47,098 bases of DNA from Chromera velia (Eukaryota > Sar > Chromeraceae). Positions 34,450 to 44,022 of this stretch are shown one piece after another. Numbering within the stretch: position 1 is the first letter of the stretch; each line of letters starts with the position of its first letter. Made by a program: the position numbers and the translations under genes. The notes beneath the pieces were generated by a model. The model did no database searches and had not been told where the DNA came from. It worked only from the letters and a program-made list of their open reading frames with translations. The DNA lies in assembly GCA_018398765.1 (NCBI GenBank), contig JAHBMJ010005746.1, forward strand, positions 102,501 to 149,598, written 5' to 3'.

Positions 34450-35759
34450 ATGAGTGCTCCTCCCCTATCTGCCGTTAACGCGAGTGATCCTCCCACTGGG
34501 GGGGGCACTGCATTCGTTTTGCCTTGTCGTCCTTTCTTTTCTTTTTCTTCCCCTGCCTCTGCCTCAACATCAACAGCGCGGGGTCTTCAGACCCGTACTT
34601 GCACTCCATGTGTAGACTCGAGAGGCAGGGCGTCTCTGCGGAACGATGCTGCGTTAAGCTTAATTAGCACTGAGATGTCGGAGGAGTACCAAGAGGAACA
34701 AAACAAGAGAGATTTGATGGAGAGGGATGCACAGATGGCAGCAGCTCTGCAGAGACGGGAAGAGATCACATAGAGGCGAAAAACGATCCAATCAGATATG
34801 CAATTTGCGGCAGATTTGCAAAGAAAAGAGATCGAGCTTTAGAGGTTGGAAGAGAGGAAAGTACTAGGGGGGAGACAAACAGAGTGCGTTGCCTTTCTCC
34901 TTGAAGTTCTTTCCCTCTTCTTTCGCCCCTTTTCCCTCTTCTTCTTCCTCTTCTTCCTCCTCCTCTTCTCCCTCTTCTTCTTCTTCTTCTTCTTCTTCTT
35001 CCTCCTCCTCTTCTTCTTCTTCCGTGTGTTGTGCTGCTGCTACTCCCCGCGGTCTCTTAGCATCCCCACCTCGCCCCTCCCCCCCTGGCGCCATGTCGAG
35101 GGGTGTCTGCTCTTTAAGAGATTCTGCAGATCTGGGGGAATCTCCTCCGGCTCCTCTGCTTCTGCAGGAGGAAAAGGACGGAGAGCCCCCGGGGGATAAA
35201 AACGGAACGGTGGAGGGGGATGCGCAGGTGACAGCAGCTTCCCAATGGGAAGAAAACCACAGAGATGTTCTGAACTTTCTCTGTCAGTCTGACTCTGTCC
35301 GCATTGCCGCACCGCCACCCCTCCTCTCTTCTCATGCTTTGCCCAGCCCACCGTTCACTGAGGTCAAAGACGGTGAGAGGGAGGGAGGGACACAATCTGA
35401 TGCTCTGCCCCTCTCTTCAGTAGTCTCTCAGACAGAGATCTCTGAAGTTGCTGCCGGAGAAGCAAGGGGATTAGGAGAAGAGGGGCCAAACGGAGTTGGG
35501 GAGGAAAACAAGCGTTCTCAATCACAGTCGTCAGCACAACCAGGAGCCCCCCAGGGGTCTCGGCGGGACTCTGCTGGGGTTTTGGGGGAACCCTCCAAAG
35601 CAAATGAGGGGGGGGACAGAGCTGCAGTGCTTCGGTTGCGAGAAACAACCGGTCATATTCTTTGCGAGCACGGGCGGGAGCGCCATTCTTACAAGGGGTG
35701 CGAAGACAACAGCATTTGCAAGCACGACCGGTTGCCCCATGACTGCCAGGAGTGCAACG
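34450..35759 (+). pseudogene. Coiled-coil plus cysteine module, copy 1
   Basis: It encodes EEYQEEQNKRDLMERDAQMA, AALQRREEIT-stop-RRKTI and LQRKEIEL-stop-RLEERK (TAG 34771 and 34840). A register change follows near 34870, then a poly-Ser run, MSRGVCSLRDSADLG, LLLQEEKDGEP (with CAG at 35165) and a long acidic linker. The closing Cys/His module is CEHGRERHSYKGCEDNSICK with HDRLPHDCQECNG, of EsV-1-7 type. It ends at a strong donor, aacg|gtaagt (phase 1). A paralogous copy follows at 36499. Confidence 0.6.
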
Positions 35760-35847
35760 GTAAGTCGGCTTCTGGCCTTCGTTTGTTTACCCACAGAATA
35801 CTTATGTGTCGTGCTCGTTTTTTTTTATTCTCCTGCGTGAGAGAGAG

Positions 35848-35927
35848 NNNNNNNNNNNNNNNNNNNNNNNNNNNNNNNNNNNNNNNNNNNNNNNNNNNNN
35901 NNNNNNNNNNNNNNNNNNNNNNNNNNN
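35848..35927. other. Assembly gap (80 N) followed by a 13-G run
   Basis: Eighty unknown bases are flanked by gagagag on the left and a run of 13 G on the right. It lies in the intron region after copy 1 of the cysteine module and may hide an exon, because the flanking exon phases (1 and 2) do not match. Confidence 1.
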
Positions 35928-36498
35928 GGGGGGGGGGGGGAATGATTGCTTGTGTGTGTTGATGAATCGAACAGTGATCGAGTGAGGAGCTGAGTTGGTG
36001 AATGGATACACTAATACTGCTCGTTTTTCAGTGATACTGCTTTCCTGTCTTCAGTGATACTGCTCGTTCTTGCCGATAGATGTGCGCACATGCTGAACAA
36101 CTCATGCTTGATAGATGTCGACACTCATGCATGATAGATTCTATCCACTCTATATCCGCTGTGTGCCGATCGACTTCTCTCTCTGCATGGATGCATGCAA
36201 GGAAGGAGAACGATAGAAACGCTGCCGCTTCCCCCGGAGCTTTGTCATCTCCTTCATCTTCTGCATCTGCTGCTGCTGCTGCTGCCGCCGTACAAGGTCA
36301 GTGATGGTCGGTCGGCCGCATTCGTTTCTTTTTTAAGAAACAATTGGGGGTCCTTGTGGGTCAGGTTCGCTTGCTGATCGGTTAACACCGTCCTTGCTTG
36401 TCTGCTGAGTAATTTCTTGTCACTCTACTCTATGTGTTCGTATTCCATCGATATCCAGAAACTTTTTTTGTTCTCTTTCCTTTCTCTCCACATGCAAG

Positions 36499-37696
36499 TG
36501 CCGCTTCTGGGAATACAGACGGCCCGTTAGGAGAGATGCGAGAGAACAGAAAAATAATAGAGAAGGATGCAGGGAGGGTAGCAGAGAAGGCAGCAGGTTT
36601 AGAGATAAGAAGAAAAAGAACGGGAGCCATGTATTGAGAGGACAAGGAGGCCTGGCGGTAGCTTGAAATTATCCAGGAAGATGCGCAGCTTGCAGCAGCA
36701 TTGTAAAAGGAAGACATGGCCAGCGCCTTCTCAACATCCCCTCCTGGCCCATCCCCTCCCGAATCAGCACAGTCGATTCCGACAGGAGCGGCATCATCTC
36801 AAGCTAAGCCCCTCCTTCCTCCCGCCATGTCAAGAGGTGTCGACTCTCTAGAGGATTGGGCTTCTCTGCTTCTGTAGGAGGACGGAGACTCGGGGGGGGA
36901 TCACAAACACAAAAGCAGAATGGAGGAGGGGGAATCGGATGCACACTATGTCAGGTGGTAGCAGTTTTGCAGTGGGTGAAGGAACACCGAGCATTGCCAA
37001 TCCTTTCTGAAACCTCCACCACCCCAGACCTCATTGATGTCGAGCACATTGAGGAAGGCGAAGGGGTCCAAGCTGATCCCCTTCCGCCCCCCTCAGCAGT
37101 CCCTCGGACAGAGAATCCTTCCCCTGCCGCTGCCGCATGAGTAGGGGTTCAGGGAGGAGACGGGGAAGTCCAACAAGAGGTAGACGGGCGAGAACAGACC
37201 CCAGAGTCCCAGTCAGCAGCTCTCGAGGTTTCTTGTAACAACCCTGACGAGCCCTCCGGGGAAGCCTCGGGAGACAGTCGGGGGGGGAACAGGGCTGTGT
37301 CTCTTCAGGTGCACCGTGGAGGGGGCGGCAGTCTCTGTGCGCATGAGCACCAGCGCCTTCTCTGCAAGAAGTGTGGGGATAGACGTAAAGGCAAAGGTAA
37401 AGGGGTATGCGAGCACGGGCACCAGCGTTACGCTTATAAGGCGTGCGTGGCGAGGGGGATGTGCGAACACGAGCGTTTTCGTTTTCAGTGCAAGGAGTGT
37501 GGAGGTAATGGTATCTGCAATCATAGTCACCGTCATGGCCTTCTATGCTTGCATTGCAAGGATTGCGGAGATGGGGGTGTATGTGAGCCTGGAAAGGTGC
37601 CTCACTTCTGCGCGGATTGTGGAGGTGAAGGCATGTATATGTACAGGCGCTTGCGGCTCGCTTACAAGGCTTGTAGATGTGAAGCAGAGAGTGCCG
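36499..37696 (+). pseudogene. Coiled-coil plus cysteine module, copy 2
   Basis: This is a diverged duplicate of 34450-35759. It starts after the acceptor catgcaag with AASGNTDGPLGEMRENRK. Stops are TGA 36635, TAG 36659 (WR-stop-LEIIQEDAQLAAAL), TAA 36704, TAG 36875 (LLL-stop-EDGDSG) and TGA 37138. An 8-base insertion-like change near 36940 shifts the register, after which QVVAVLQWVKEH resumes the match to copy 1. It ends in an extended cysteine module: CAHEHQRLLCKKCGDRR, CEHGHQRYAYKACVARG, CEHERFRFQCKECGGNG, CLHCKDCGDGGVCEPGK and HFCADCGGEG. This is the longest EsV-1-7-like array in the window, and such arrays are thought to bind zinc. The donor is gccg|gtgaga at 37697. Confidence 0.65.
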
Positions 37697-37980
37697 GTGA
37701 GAATGCCAGCAGTGATTATCTAGCGGGTGGTACAGAAAAGGGTGCGCCCTTTTCTTTTCTTTGATGTTTGTCCGAGCCTCCATCTTGCATCGCGTTTGGT
37801 CTGTTTTGTCTACCCGCCTGTCAGATGTTGTGCTGTGTGGTCCACGGTAGTGCTTCGTCCCTATCTTCGCCCGTTCTTCAGTGCACACCAGGGGACCGTC
37901 TTGAGGCAACACTGAAAAACCCGAAATTCAATCATATCATCTTCTTTTCTTCCTATTTGTGTGCTCATATCCGAATGCGC

Positions 37981-38017
<37 letters not shown>

Positions 38018-38224
38018 TCTCTTTGGTGTGCCTATATCTGTGTGTGTGGGTCCGTGCGTGCTCCATACACATTATCCACATACACATATATATACATATA
38101 TCTATGTATACATATATAGATAGATAAATATAGATACATGCATACATGTGTGTGTGTGTATGTGAGTGTGTGTGTACGTGTGTGTGTAAGTGTATCTGTA
38201 CGTATGCGTGTATTGTATGTGTAT

Positions 38225-38259
<35 letters not shown>

Positions 38260-38390
38260 TGTGCGTATGTGTGTGTATGCGTGCATGTGCGTGTGTGTGT
38301 GTGTGTATGTATGTGTGTGTGTGTGTATGTGTGTGTATGTATGTGTGTATGTACGTGTGCATGTGCGTGCGTGCGTGTGTGTGTGTGTGT

Positions 38391-38427
<37 letters not shown>
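37981..38427 (+). repeat. (CT)n and (GT)n microsatellites filling an intron
   Basis: A (CT)n run at 37981-38014 and a long imperfect (GT)n/(GTAT)n run at 38139-38427 fill the phase-1 intron 37697-38438. The GT run ends only 11 bases before the acceptor ttgcag. Confidence 0.95.
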
Positions 38428-38428
<1 letters not shown>

Positions 38429-38438
38429 TCCCTTGCAG

Positions 38439-39152
38439 AAGGAGAACTGTCTCCTGTTAACGCCGCCGCTGCCCCACAGATCGGAGAGGGAGATCGCGCC
38501 GCTGCCCCGTAGGTTGGAGAGGGAGAACGCGCCGCTGCCCCACAGGTCGGAGAGGGAGATCGCACTGCTGCCCCACAGGTCGGAGAGGGAGATCGCGCCG
38601 CTGCCCCACAGGTCGGAGAGGGAGAACGCGCCGCTGTCCCACAGGTCGGAGAGGGAGATCGCGCCGCTACCCCACAGGTTGGAGAAGGAGATCGCGCCGC
38701 TGCCGCACAGGTCAGAGAGGGAGAACGCGCCGCTGCCCTACAGGTCGGAGAGGGAGAACGCGCCGCTGCCCCACAGGTCGGAGAGGGAGATCGCGCAGTC
38801 GAAGAAGAAGAGGAGACCTCACAGTCACAAAAACGGCCTCCGGGTTCTTGGAATGATCGTGAGCTCTTCCAGGAGGATTTGGAAATGAGTGAGAGGGCGA
38901 CTTGGAGGAGAAACATACTGCATCCCGTGCCGGATGAGTTTCTCTGTAGGCACGGGCGCCCGCCCCCTCAGTGCATGAAAGGCAGATGCTTCGATCGTAT
39001 CTGTGATCACAATCGGGTTGTATTCTTCTGTCTTGACTGTAGAGGCGGAGGCATATGTGAGCACGGGAAGATACGGATGTGTTGCAATGAGTGTGAAGCT
39101 GAGCATCAACCACAGAGTGCCTCCTTTGAGAGGGAGAGCACGTTTCATCAAG
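38439..39152 (+). pseudogene. 11-residue repeat and third cysteine module
   Basis: The exon joins the previous one in phase (G|AA, Glu). It holds ten tandem 33-bp units coding for AAAPQVGEGDR-type repeats (38466-38797). The second unit has TAG (38510) where the others have CAG. It continues SWNDRELFQEDLEMSERATW and a cysteine module: FLCRHGRPPPQCMKGRCFDR, ICDHNRVVFFCLDCRGGG and ICEHGKIRMCCNECEAE. It ends at the donor caag|gtcc (phase 1). Apart from the single TAG the frame is open. Confidence 0.7.
38466..38797 (+). repeat. 33-bp coding minisatellite, about 10 units
   Basis: The unit is gccgctgccccacaggtcggagagggagatcgc with a few variants (gatcgc/gaacgc). All units keep the frame, which indicates a coding repeat. 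Unit 2 differs at gccccgtaggttgg. Confidence 0.95.
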
Positions 39153-39479
39153 GTCCATCCATTTTTTTGGCTTAATTGGCGTTTTGTGTCTTGCGTCTTC
39201 ATGATTGATCTCCTTCTTCTCTTTGTCTGTCTCCTCGAATGCCAATGATGCAATCTTCTGGACACACTTCAAGACCTACGGAAAACAAGCATCGAATTCT
39301 TCGGTAGAGTGATATCTGCTGCAAGACCTTTTTCATTTGGAGAACGCTTCAAGGGATCTTGTTCACTGGAGAAAAGCGTTCTATCTCTGTGCATCTTTTG
39401 TAGCATATATCCCTTAAGGTTGTGAGCGTCCGTATGTGTTCTCTCATATGACTGTGACATCTAGTTATCCGCGTGCGTT

Positions 39480-39578
39480 TGTGTGTGTGTGTTTGTGTGT
39501 GTTTGTATATGTGTGTGTGTGTATGTGTGTGTGTGTGTGTGTGTGTATGTGTGTGTGTATGTGTGTATGTGTGTTTGC
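39480..39578 (+). repeat. (GT)n microsatellite at the 3' end of an intron
   Basis: An imperfect gt/gtat run lies at the 3' end of intron 39153-39584, directly followed by the acceptor cgtgcag. Confidence 0.9.
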
Positions 39579-39584
39579 GTGCAG

Positions 39585-40279
39585 CAGGGGAGATCTCTCT
39601 TATCAGCAGACGACTCCCTGCTGGCAATGACCCCAACTTTGTTCCAGAGGATCCCCCTAGCATTCCCTCCCAGTCAGAGAGATAAAGGGGCATTCCCCCC
39701 CAGTCAGAGAGACAGAGAGGCATTCCTCGCCAGTCAGAGAGACAGAGAGGCATTCCCCCCCAGTCAGAAAGACAAAGAGAGAGGGCCTCATCAAAGAGGC
39801 CGAGGGCAGCATCTTCCTCTGCCTCTGCCTCTGCTGCTTCTGAGGAAAAGGGAAGAGGAGGTTCCAGTGAGAAGAAGAGGAGGGTACACTGTAGGCAGGG
39901 GCCAGAGGGGACCCGGGAGGGTGCCTTAAGCTCTTCACGCTCCAGCTTTGTTTCAGGTGCTGAGGCACAGGGTCTCTTTTCTCCTTCCTTTGCTCCCCCC
40001 CTGCCCCCCCCTGAGGTGAACCGAAACCCTAGAATTATATTGACTCAGCGCAACGACCCCATGATTGCCGGGTGGTTAGATTTCTTGAAAAGAGAGTTCC
40101 CGGAGTGGTGGGAGGGGGCCTCGGGGGCTCTCATGGGGTTGATCGAGTTTTTCAACGAGGTTGCTCGGTGGGTGCGGTTGAACTTCATGTAGGCAGGTCA
40201 TCCGATGGGAATTCCAAAACCTGGGGAAGCAGTCAAGAAAGAGGATAAAAGAGAGGGGGGGAATCATCAGAAGAAGTGA
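39585..40279 (+). pseudogene. C-terminal exon of the SET/cysteine-repeat gene
   Basis: It joins in phase (G|CA, Ala). Coding starts GEISLISRRLPAGNDPNF, then a 30-bp tandem repeat coding for QSERQRGIPP (39650-39775). The first unit has TAA (39683) where the others have CAG or CAA. A Ser/Lys/Arg-rich stretch, SFAPPLPPPEVNRNP, and a helical Trp-rich end (DFLKREFPEWWEGASGALMG, LIEFFNEVARWVRLNFM) follow, then TAG 40190. The frame continues AGHPMGIPKPGEAVKKED to TGA 40277, the probable true end. Further exons downstream cannot be excluded. Confidence 0.55.
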
Positions 40280-42006
40280 CTGCCCCCCAAGAGCTCTGCC
40301 TGGAGATGATATCTCAGCAGGTCGATACTTTCTATTCTAGCTGGCAGTTTGGTAAGGGCGGTTGTCTTGTCCGATCTCTCCCGCTAGCTCTTGCTTTGCA
40401 GTACTACGTAGACTTCATCGATGTCTCCCCCCCTCCCAACCCTTATAATAATATCTCCAGCTCTCAGTACCATGCGTCAATCTGCTGCACCTGCTCAACC
40501 GATGCCGCGCCTCTACACTTTTCTACAAGAAAAAAAGGAATGCAAGTTTAGTCATCACATCTGTGCAAGCACTCCCACTGTTCGTGCAGGAACCCGGCAG
40601 AGAATCGGTGAACTCGGGAAGTCCATATCCAGGGGGAAGGTCAGAGAGGGGATTGAAGAGAGTCGACGGTCGGATGTCTACCAGGATTTGAGGAGGAAAT
40701 CTACCAGTGTGGTGCAGATGGACGCTGGAATTTATTTAAGAGGGGGGGGAAACCTTTCACATTGTAGTTGAAAGCGAGAGCAAGCTGAACAGTCTGAAGA
40801 GTACTGAAGAGACTGTTGAGAGAGTCAGCGAACTTGCTTGTCAGACTTGGCAGTCTCGATGGTAGAGGAGCATCTGCTGCTGGACCACGCAGTCCTGGGT
40901 TGGTTAATTGGTCCGTTTTCGATCGGTAGGACCAAGTGTAGTCAGATTGCGGCAATTTGGTCAGAGTAATAATTTTGGTGCGCATGCTCCTAAAAAAAGA
41001 AAACAGTGTTGTGGATGTTCGCATTGATTGAGGAACATAAAGGAGTGAACAGGCCAAGGCATATTAAAGGCACAATCTAAATAAAACTTAGCATTCAAAG
41101 CAGTTTAGTAGAATAGATTCAACTGTATAATTTGATAATACGTTGATTGAACCTATATAGTTTCTAGTAGGGTGAGGTTTTAAGAGTTACTTTTTTAGTT
41201 TGGTTAGTGGCCGGGCGGGTTACCAATTTACGGTTACCAAGTTCGGGTTAAAGTGTCAAAGCTTCCGGTAACGGTTATCCTAACTTCTATAAGGTGGTAA
41301 GGTGAAATCCCATATTTTTACCCGGCCTGTCTCTGTCTCTAAAGCGCTGCATCCGAGTTGACCGGATAATACGCCAACTCCATGTCGGTTCTAGCGTCGG
41401 GTCATGCCTAGGGTCATGCAGATTGAGTGCAGTTTGCATGACTCGGCAGGAATTTTTTGCCGGCCGGCTCTTTAAGTCGTATCATGGCGATTTATAATGG
41501 TTATACTAGGCAGTGAAGCGGCCTAGCATATAATGGTTACTACTCTTTCAAAGAAGCTGTTTTTTAATATGTAATTTAGTAGATGAGCCCTCATTTCGAA
41601 CCATCAAAGTTACTCTTAAAACTTGAACTGCTGTCTAGTTTCTAGTAGTGTCTAATTAGAAAAACTGCATCTGTATGTATACAATCGTTTTAGTAAGAGA
41701 TATATACAGTATGCTATTGATTTATATTAATTTTGTAAGGTGGTTAGATTCTAGCAGACAATAGAAATACATTTACTTGGTTTCATAGTTTTATAGAGAG
41801 AGAACTGATAAAGAGAAGAAACTTCTTCTCATCTGTTATTCAGTCTGTTCCTGTATTTAAATACAGACTTCACTCAGGATTAATTCAATGTATGGAGCGC
41901 ACCCCTGTTGTATATCTAATTATCATACAGTGGTGGGAGTGGCGGCGGGCAATCTCATACTGAGCCCTTAATTATAAATTCTAATTGAGTTAAGTTTAGT
42001 TAAGTT
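40280..42006. other. Intergenic region, AT-rich
   Basis: I see no supported gene. The first 0.5 kb after the SET/cysteine locus has possible exon-like open stretches (40276-40320 and 40500-40760) without recognisable domains or consistent phases. The rest is AT-rich non-coding sequence. Confidence 0.4.
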
Positions 42007-42241
42007 GACCTCCCTGAACCTAACTACTACTTAAAAGTTTAAGCCGCATTTTTGGATAAGCTTGAAAGTCTACGCCACAGGTGTGGATTATTTACGATGT
42101 CTTGAAAGCCAAAGCCGCATATCTGGACAGTGTTTTGACCATCTACGCCGCAGGCGTGGATGGTCTCTTGAAAAACGATGCCGCAGATAGAGATTATCTT
42201 GATTATATTTTTTCAAGTAGCACTTAGGTTCAGGGAGGTTA
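42007..42241. mobile_element. MITE with internal hairpins, 235 bp
   Basis: The ends are inverted repeats: acctccctgaacctaact at the left and, reverse-complemented, acctccctgaacctaagt at the right, with similarity over about 26 bases. A 7-bp direct repeat, ttaagtt, flanks the element (42000-42006 and 42242-42248), as expected for a target-site duplication. The interior holds two related hairpin modules and three gccgca-containing repeats. It codes for nothing. Confidence 0.75.
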
Positions 42242-42850
42242 TTAAGTTAAGTGGGCTATTAAGACGGTTGCAACCAATTAGAAACATGGCTAGCCTGAAT
42301 ACAATCAACCTACTATAGTAAGCCCGGGTGGTGCCGGGCGGCATCAAAAAAAGTAAGGTAAAAAGTAGTAAAAGACATTGTTAAGTTGCGATATTGAGGC
42401 ACGCAAAACTGCGTCGTGAAAGGCGCAGCGAGTCTGCTTAGAAACCCCGCGGCCGCGGAGCCGCGCGTTGCGCTTGCCGGGGCCAAGTATCTGTGAATAT
42501 CCGATTATAGTGGGTCGCGATATATCCGATTCTATCTGATTTTGCCTCAAAAGCCATGCATGCATGCAGCTTTAGTGCATGCATGCAAAACCGATCGAGA
42601 CCGCAAATCATATTGATTGTGTGCATGATGATGGCTCCAACTCCTATGAAGCTAGTGCTGTTTGATGTTTTTTCGCTGCTAGATGAATTGGGAATCTCTG
42701 CCTGCTCGATCAGTTAGCACCTTCCACATATATAAGTGACGGGCTTCAGACTCTCGATCGGCTGTGTGTTCGAATTGAAGAGTGCCCATCTGTATATATA
42801 TATATCTTTTGATCGATCAAGTCGCAATTACTTGTTAAAAGGGGTGACAG
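42242..42850. other. Intergenic region upstream of the L-domain gene
   Basis: No gene is seen. It contains a GC-rich palindromic patch (ccccgcggccgcggagccgcg) at 42445-42465, a tgcatgcatg stretch at about 42556-42588, and the probable promoter of the next gene. Confidence 0.45.
42727..42736 (+). promoter_or_regulatory. TATA-like element before the L-domain gene
   Basis: The string catatataag lies about 115 bases upstream of the ATG at 42851. It is the nearest TATA-like motif on this strand apart from a (TA) run at about 42795. Function is inferred from position. Confidence 0.25.
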
Positions 42851-44022
42851 ATGACTTGCAAGGCCGTCGCTCTATTGCTGTTCGCTTTTCTGGAAGTCGC
42901 CAGTGGGCAGAGCCCGGAAAAGAACGCTCTTTCGATGGAAACAGCGGAGGTCCGTTTGCAAGGAAATTCTTCCGGAAGATGTGCATGAATCCCCGTCTCC
43001 CACAAGTTCCTTTCATTACTTCCCTCCTTCTTCCTTCTTTTCTTCGCGAGTTTTCCGTTTCCCTTTCCTGCCCAACTCTATCTCTCGATCCTTCCATACA
43101 GGTGTTCGTTAGCTCAACACCCCTTAAGTGTGACGACCTGTCGGTGCTTACAGGAAAGAGATGGCTGACCGGGGACATCCTCATCGATGAGACTTGCACA
43201 GCTGTACCGCTGGAGTCTCACCTGGCTGCCCTGGAGGTCCTCGAGAGGTCGATCACCATCACAGACACTGCCGTGCAGATACACTTCACCGTCTCCTTCC
43301 CAAAGCTCAGGGAGGTGCGGGGACGGGGAGCAGAGGGGGAGGGGGGGCATGTTGAGGTCTTCAGCAACACATATCTGGAGGCGCTTTCGCTGGAGGCACT
43401 GGAGAGCGTGAGCGGCAGCTTTATGGTCGGAGACTGGCACTTAGGTCATCTTTCTTTGAAAGAGCTCTCGTTGCCTTCCCTCACCTCCGTAGGGGGGGAC
43501 TTTGGTGTCCGATGGAATGATGCGCTGACCTCCCTCTCCGTTCCTTCCCTCACCTCTATGGGGGGGTACTTCGGCATTGGCCGCAATGAAGCTCTTGCCT
43601 CCCTCTCCGTTCCCGCACTCACCTCTACTGGGGAGTACTTCATCGTTTCCGGGAATGACGCCCTCACCTCTCTCTCTGTTCCCGCCCTCACGTATACAGG
43701 GGGGTACTTTTGGGTCGGCTACAATCGGGCCTTCGTCTCCCTCTCTGTTCCTTCCCTCACCTCTACGGGGGGTTACTTTGGCGTCGGCCACAATGACGCA
43801 CTCGCCTTCCTCTCCGTTCCCGCCCTCACCTCCACAGGGGAGTATTTCTACATTGGTGGCAATGATGCCCTCCCATCCGTCTCCGTTCCTTCCCTCACGT
43901 CCACAGAAGGGTACTTCGATGTGAATCAGAACGCAGCCCTGACTTCCTTCTCTGTTCCCGCTCTCACTTCTGTGGGAGGTGCAGTGTCCGTTCAGGCAGT
44001 GGGTGAGAGGGCACGTGTGTGA
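42851..44022 (+). CDS. Secreted leucine-rich L-domain repeat protein (2 exons)
   Basis: The exons are 42851-42949 and 43102-44022, joined in phase 0 across a 152-base GT-AG intron, giving about 339 residues. The ATG at 42851 is chosen because it opens a signal peptide (MTCKAVALLLFAFLEVASG) with likely cleavage before QSPEK. A Cys-containing N-cap follows (PLKCDDLSVLTGKRWLTGD, IDETCTAVPLESHLAALEVL). Then come about eight solenoid repeats of 23 residues with the pattern NDALTSLSVPSLTSTGGYFGVG, as in receptor L-domain/LRR-type folds. The repeats keep LSVP, LTS and G-x-YF strictly. The protein is probably extracellular or on the surface; its ligand is unknown. There are no in-frame stops, and it ends at TGA. 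No transmembrane segment is visible at the C-terminus. Confidence 0.85.

Larger units (their letters stand above)
28519..40279 (+). pseudogene. SET-domain / EsV-1-7-like cysteine-repeat gene, spliced but interrupted by stops
   Basis: This is a large multi-exon locus. Readable coding blocks are 28519-28679 (tentative), 29041-31393, 31963-35759, 36499-37696, 38439-39152 and 39585-40279. Three introns join in perfect phase: 31394-31962, 37697-38438 and 39153-39584, each rebuilding a split codon with G as first base. In order the product has an Arg/Glu/Ser-rich N-terminal part, a SET methyltransferase domain, Ser/Lys-rich linkers, two related coiled-coil plus cysteine modules, an 11-residue repeat, a third cysteine module and a Trp-rich tail. 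In-frame stops are TAG 29311, 31357, 32802, 33564, 34771, 34840, 36659, 36875, 38510 and 40190; TAA 36704 and 39683; TGA 30013, 30169, 30358, 32577, 36635 and 37138. Register changes occur near 34330, 34870 and 36930. Preserved splicing suggests the gene was recently functional, or that stops are recoded or edited. Confidence 0.65.

Noticed and set aside
36202-36296. Short Ala/Ser-rich exon candidate between the assembly gap and cysteine module copy 2
   Set aside because: It has plausible splice borders, but its phases fit neither neighbour and its composition is low in complexity; the gap may hide the true exon.
38466-38797. Regular 33-bp repeat that could suggest a CRISPR array
   Set aside because: Units are head-to-tail with no spacers, keep a coding frame and sit in a spliced eukaryotic gene.
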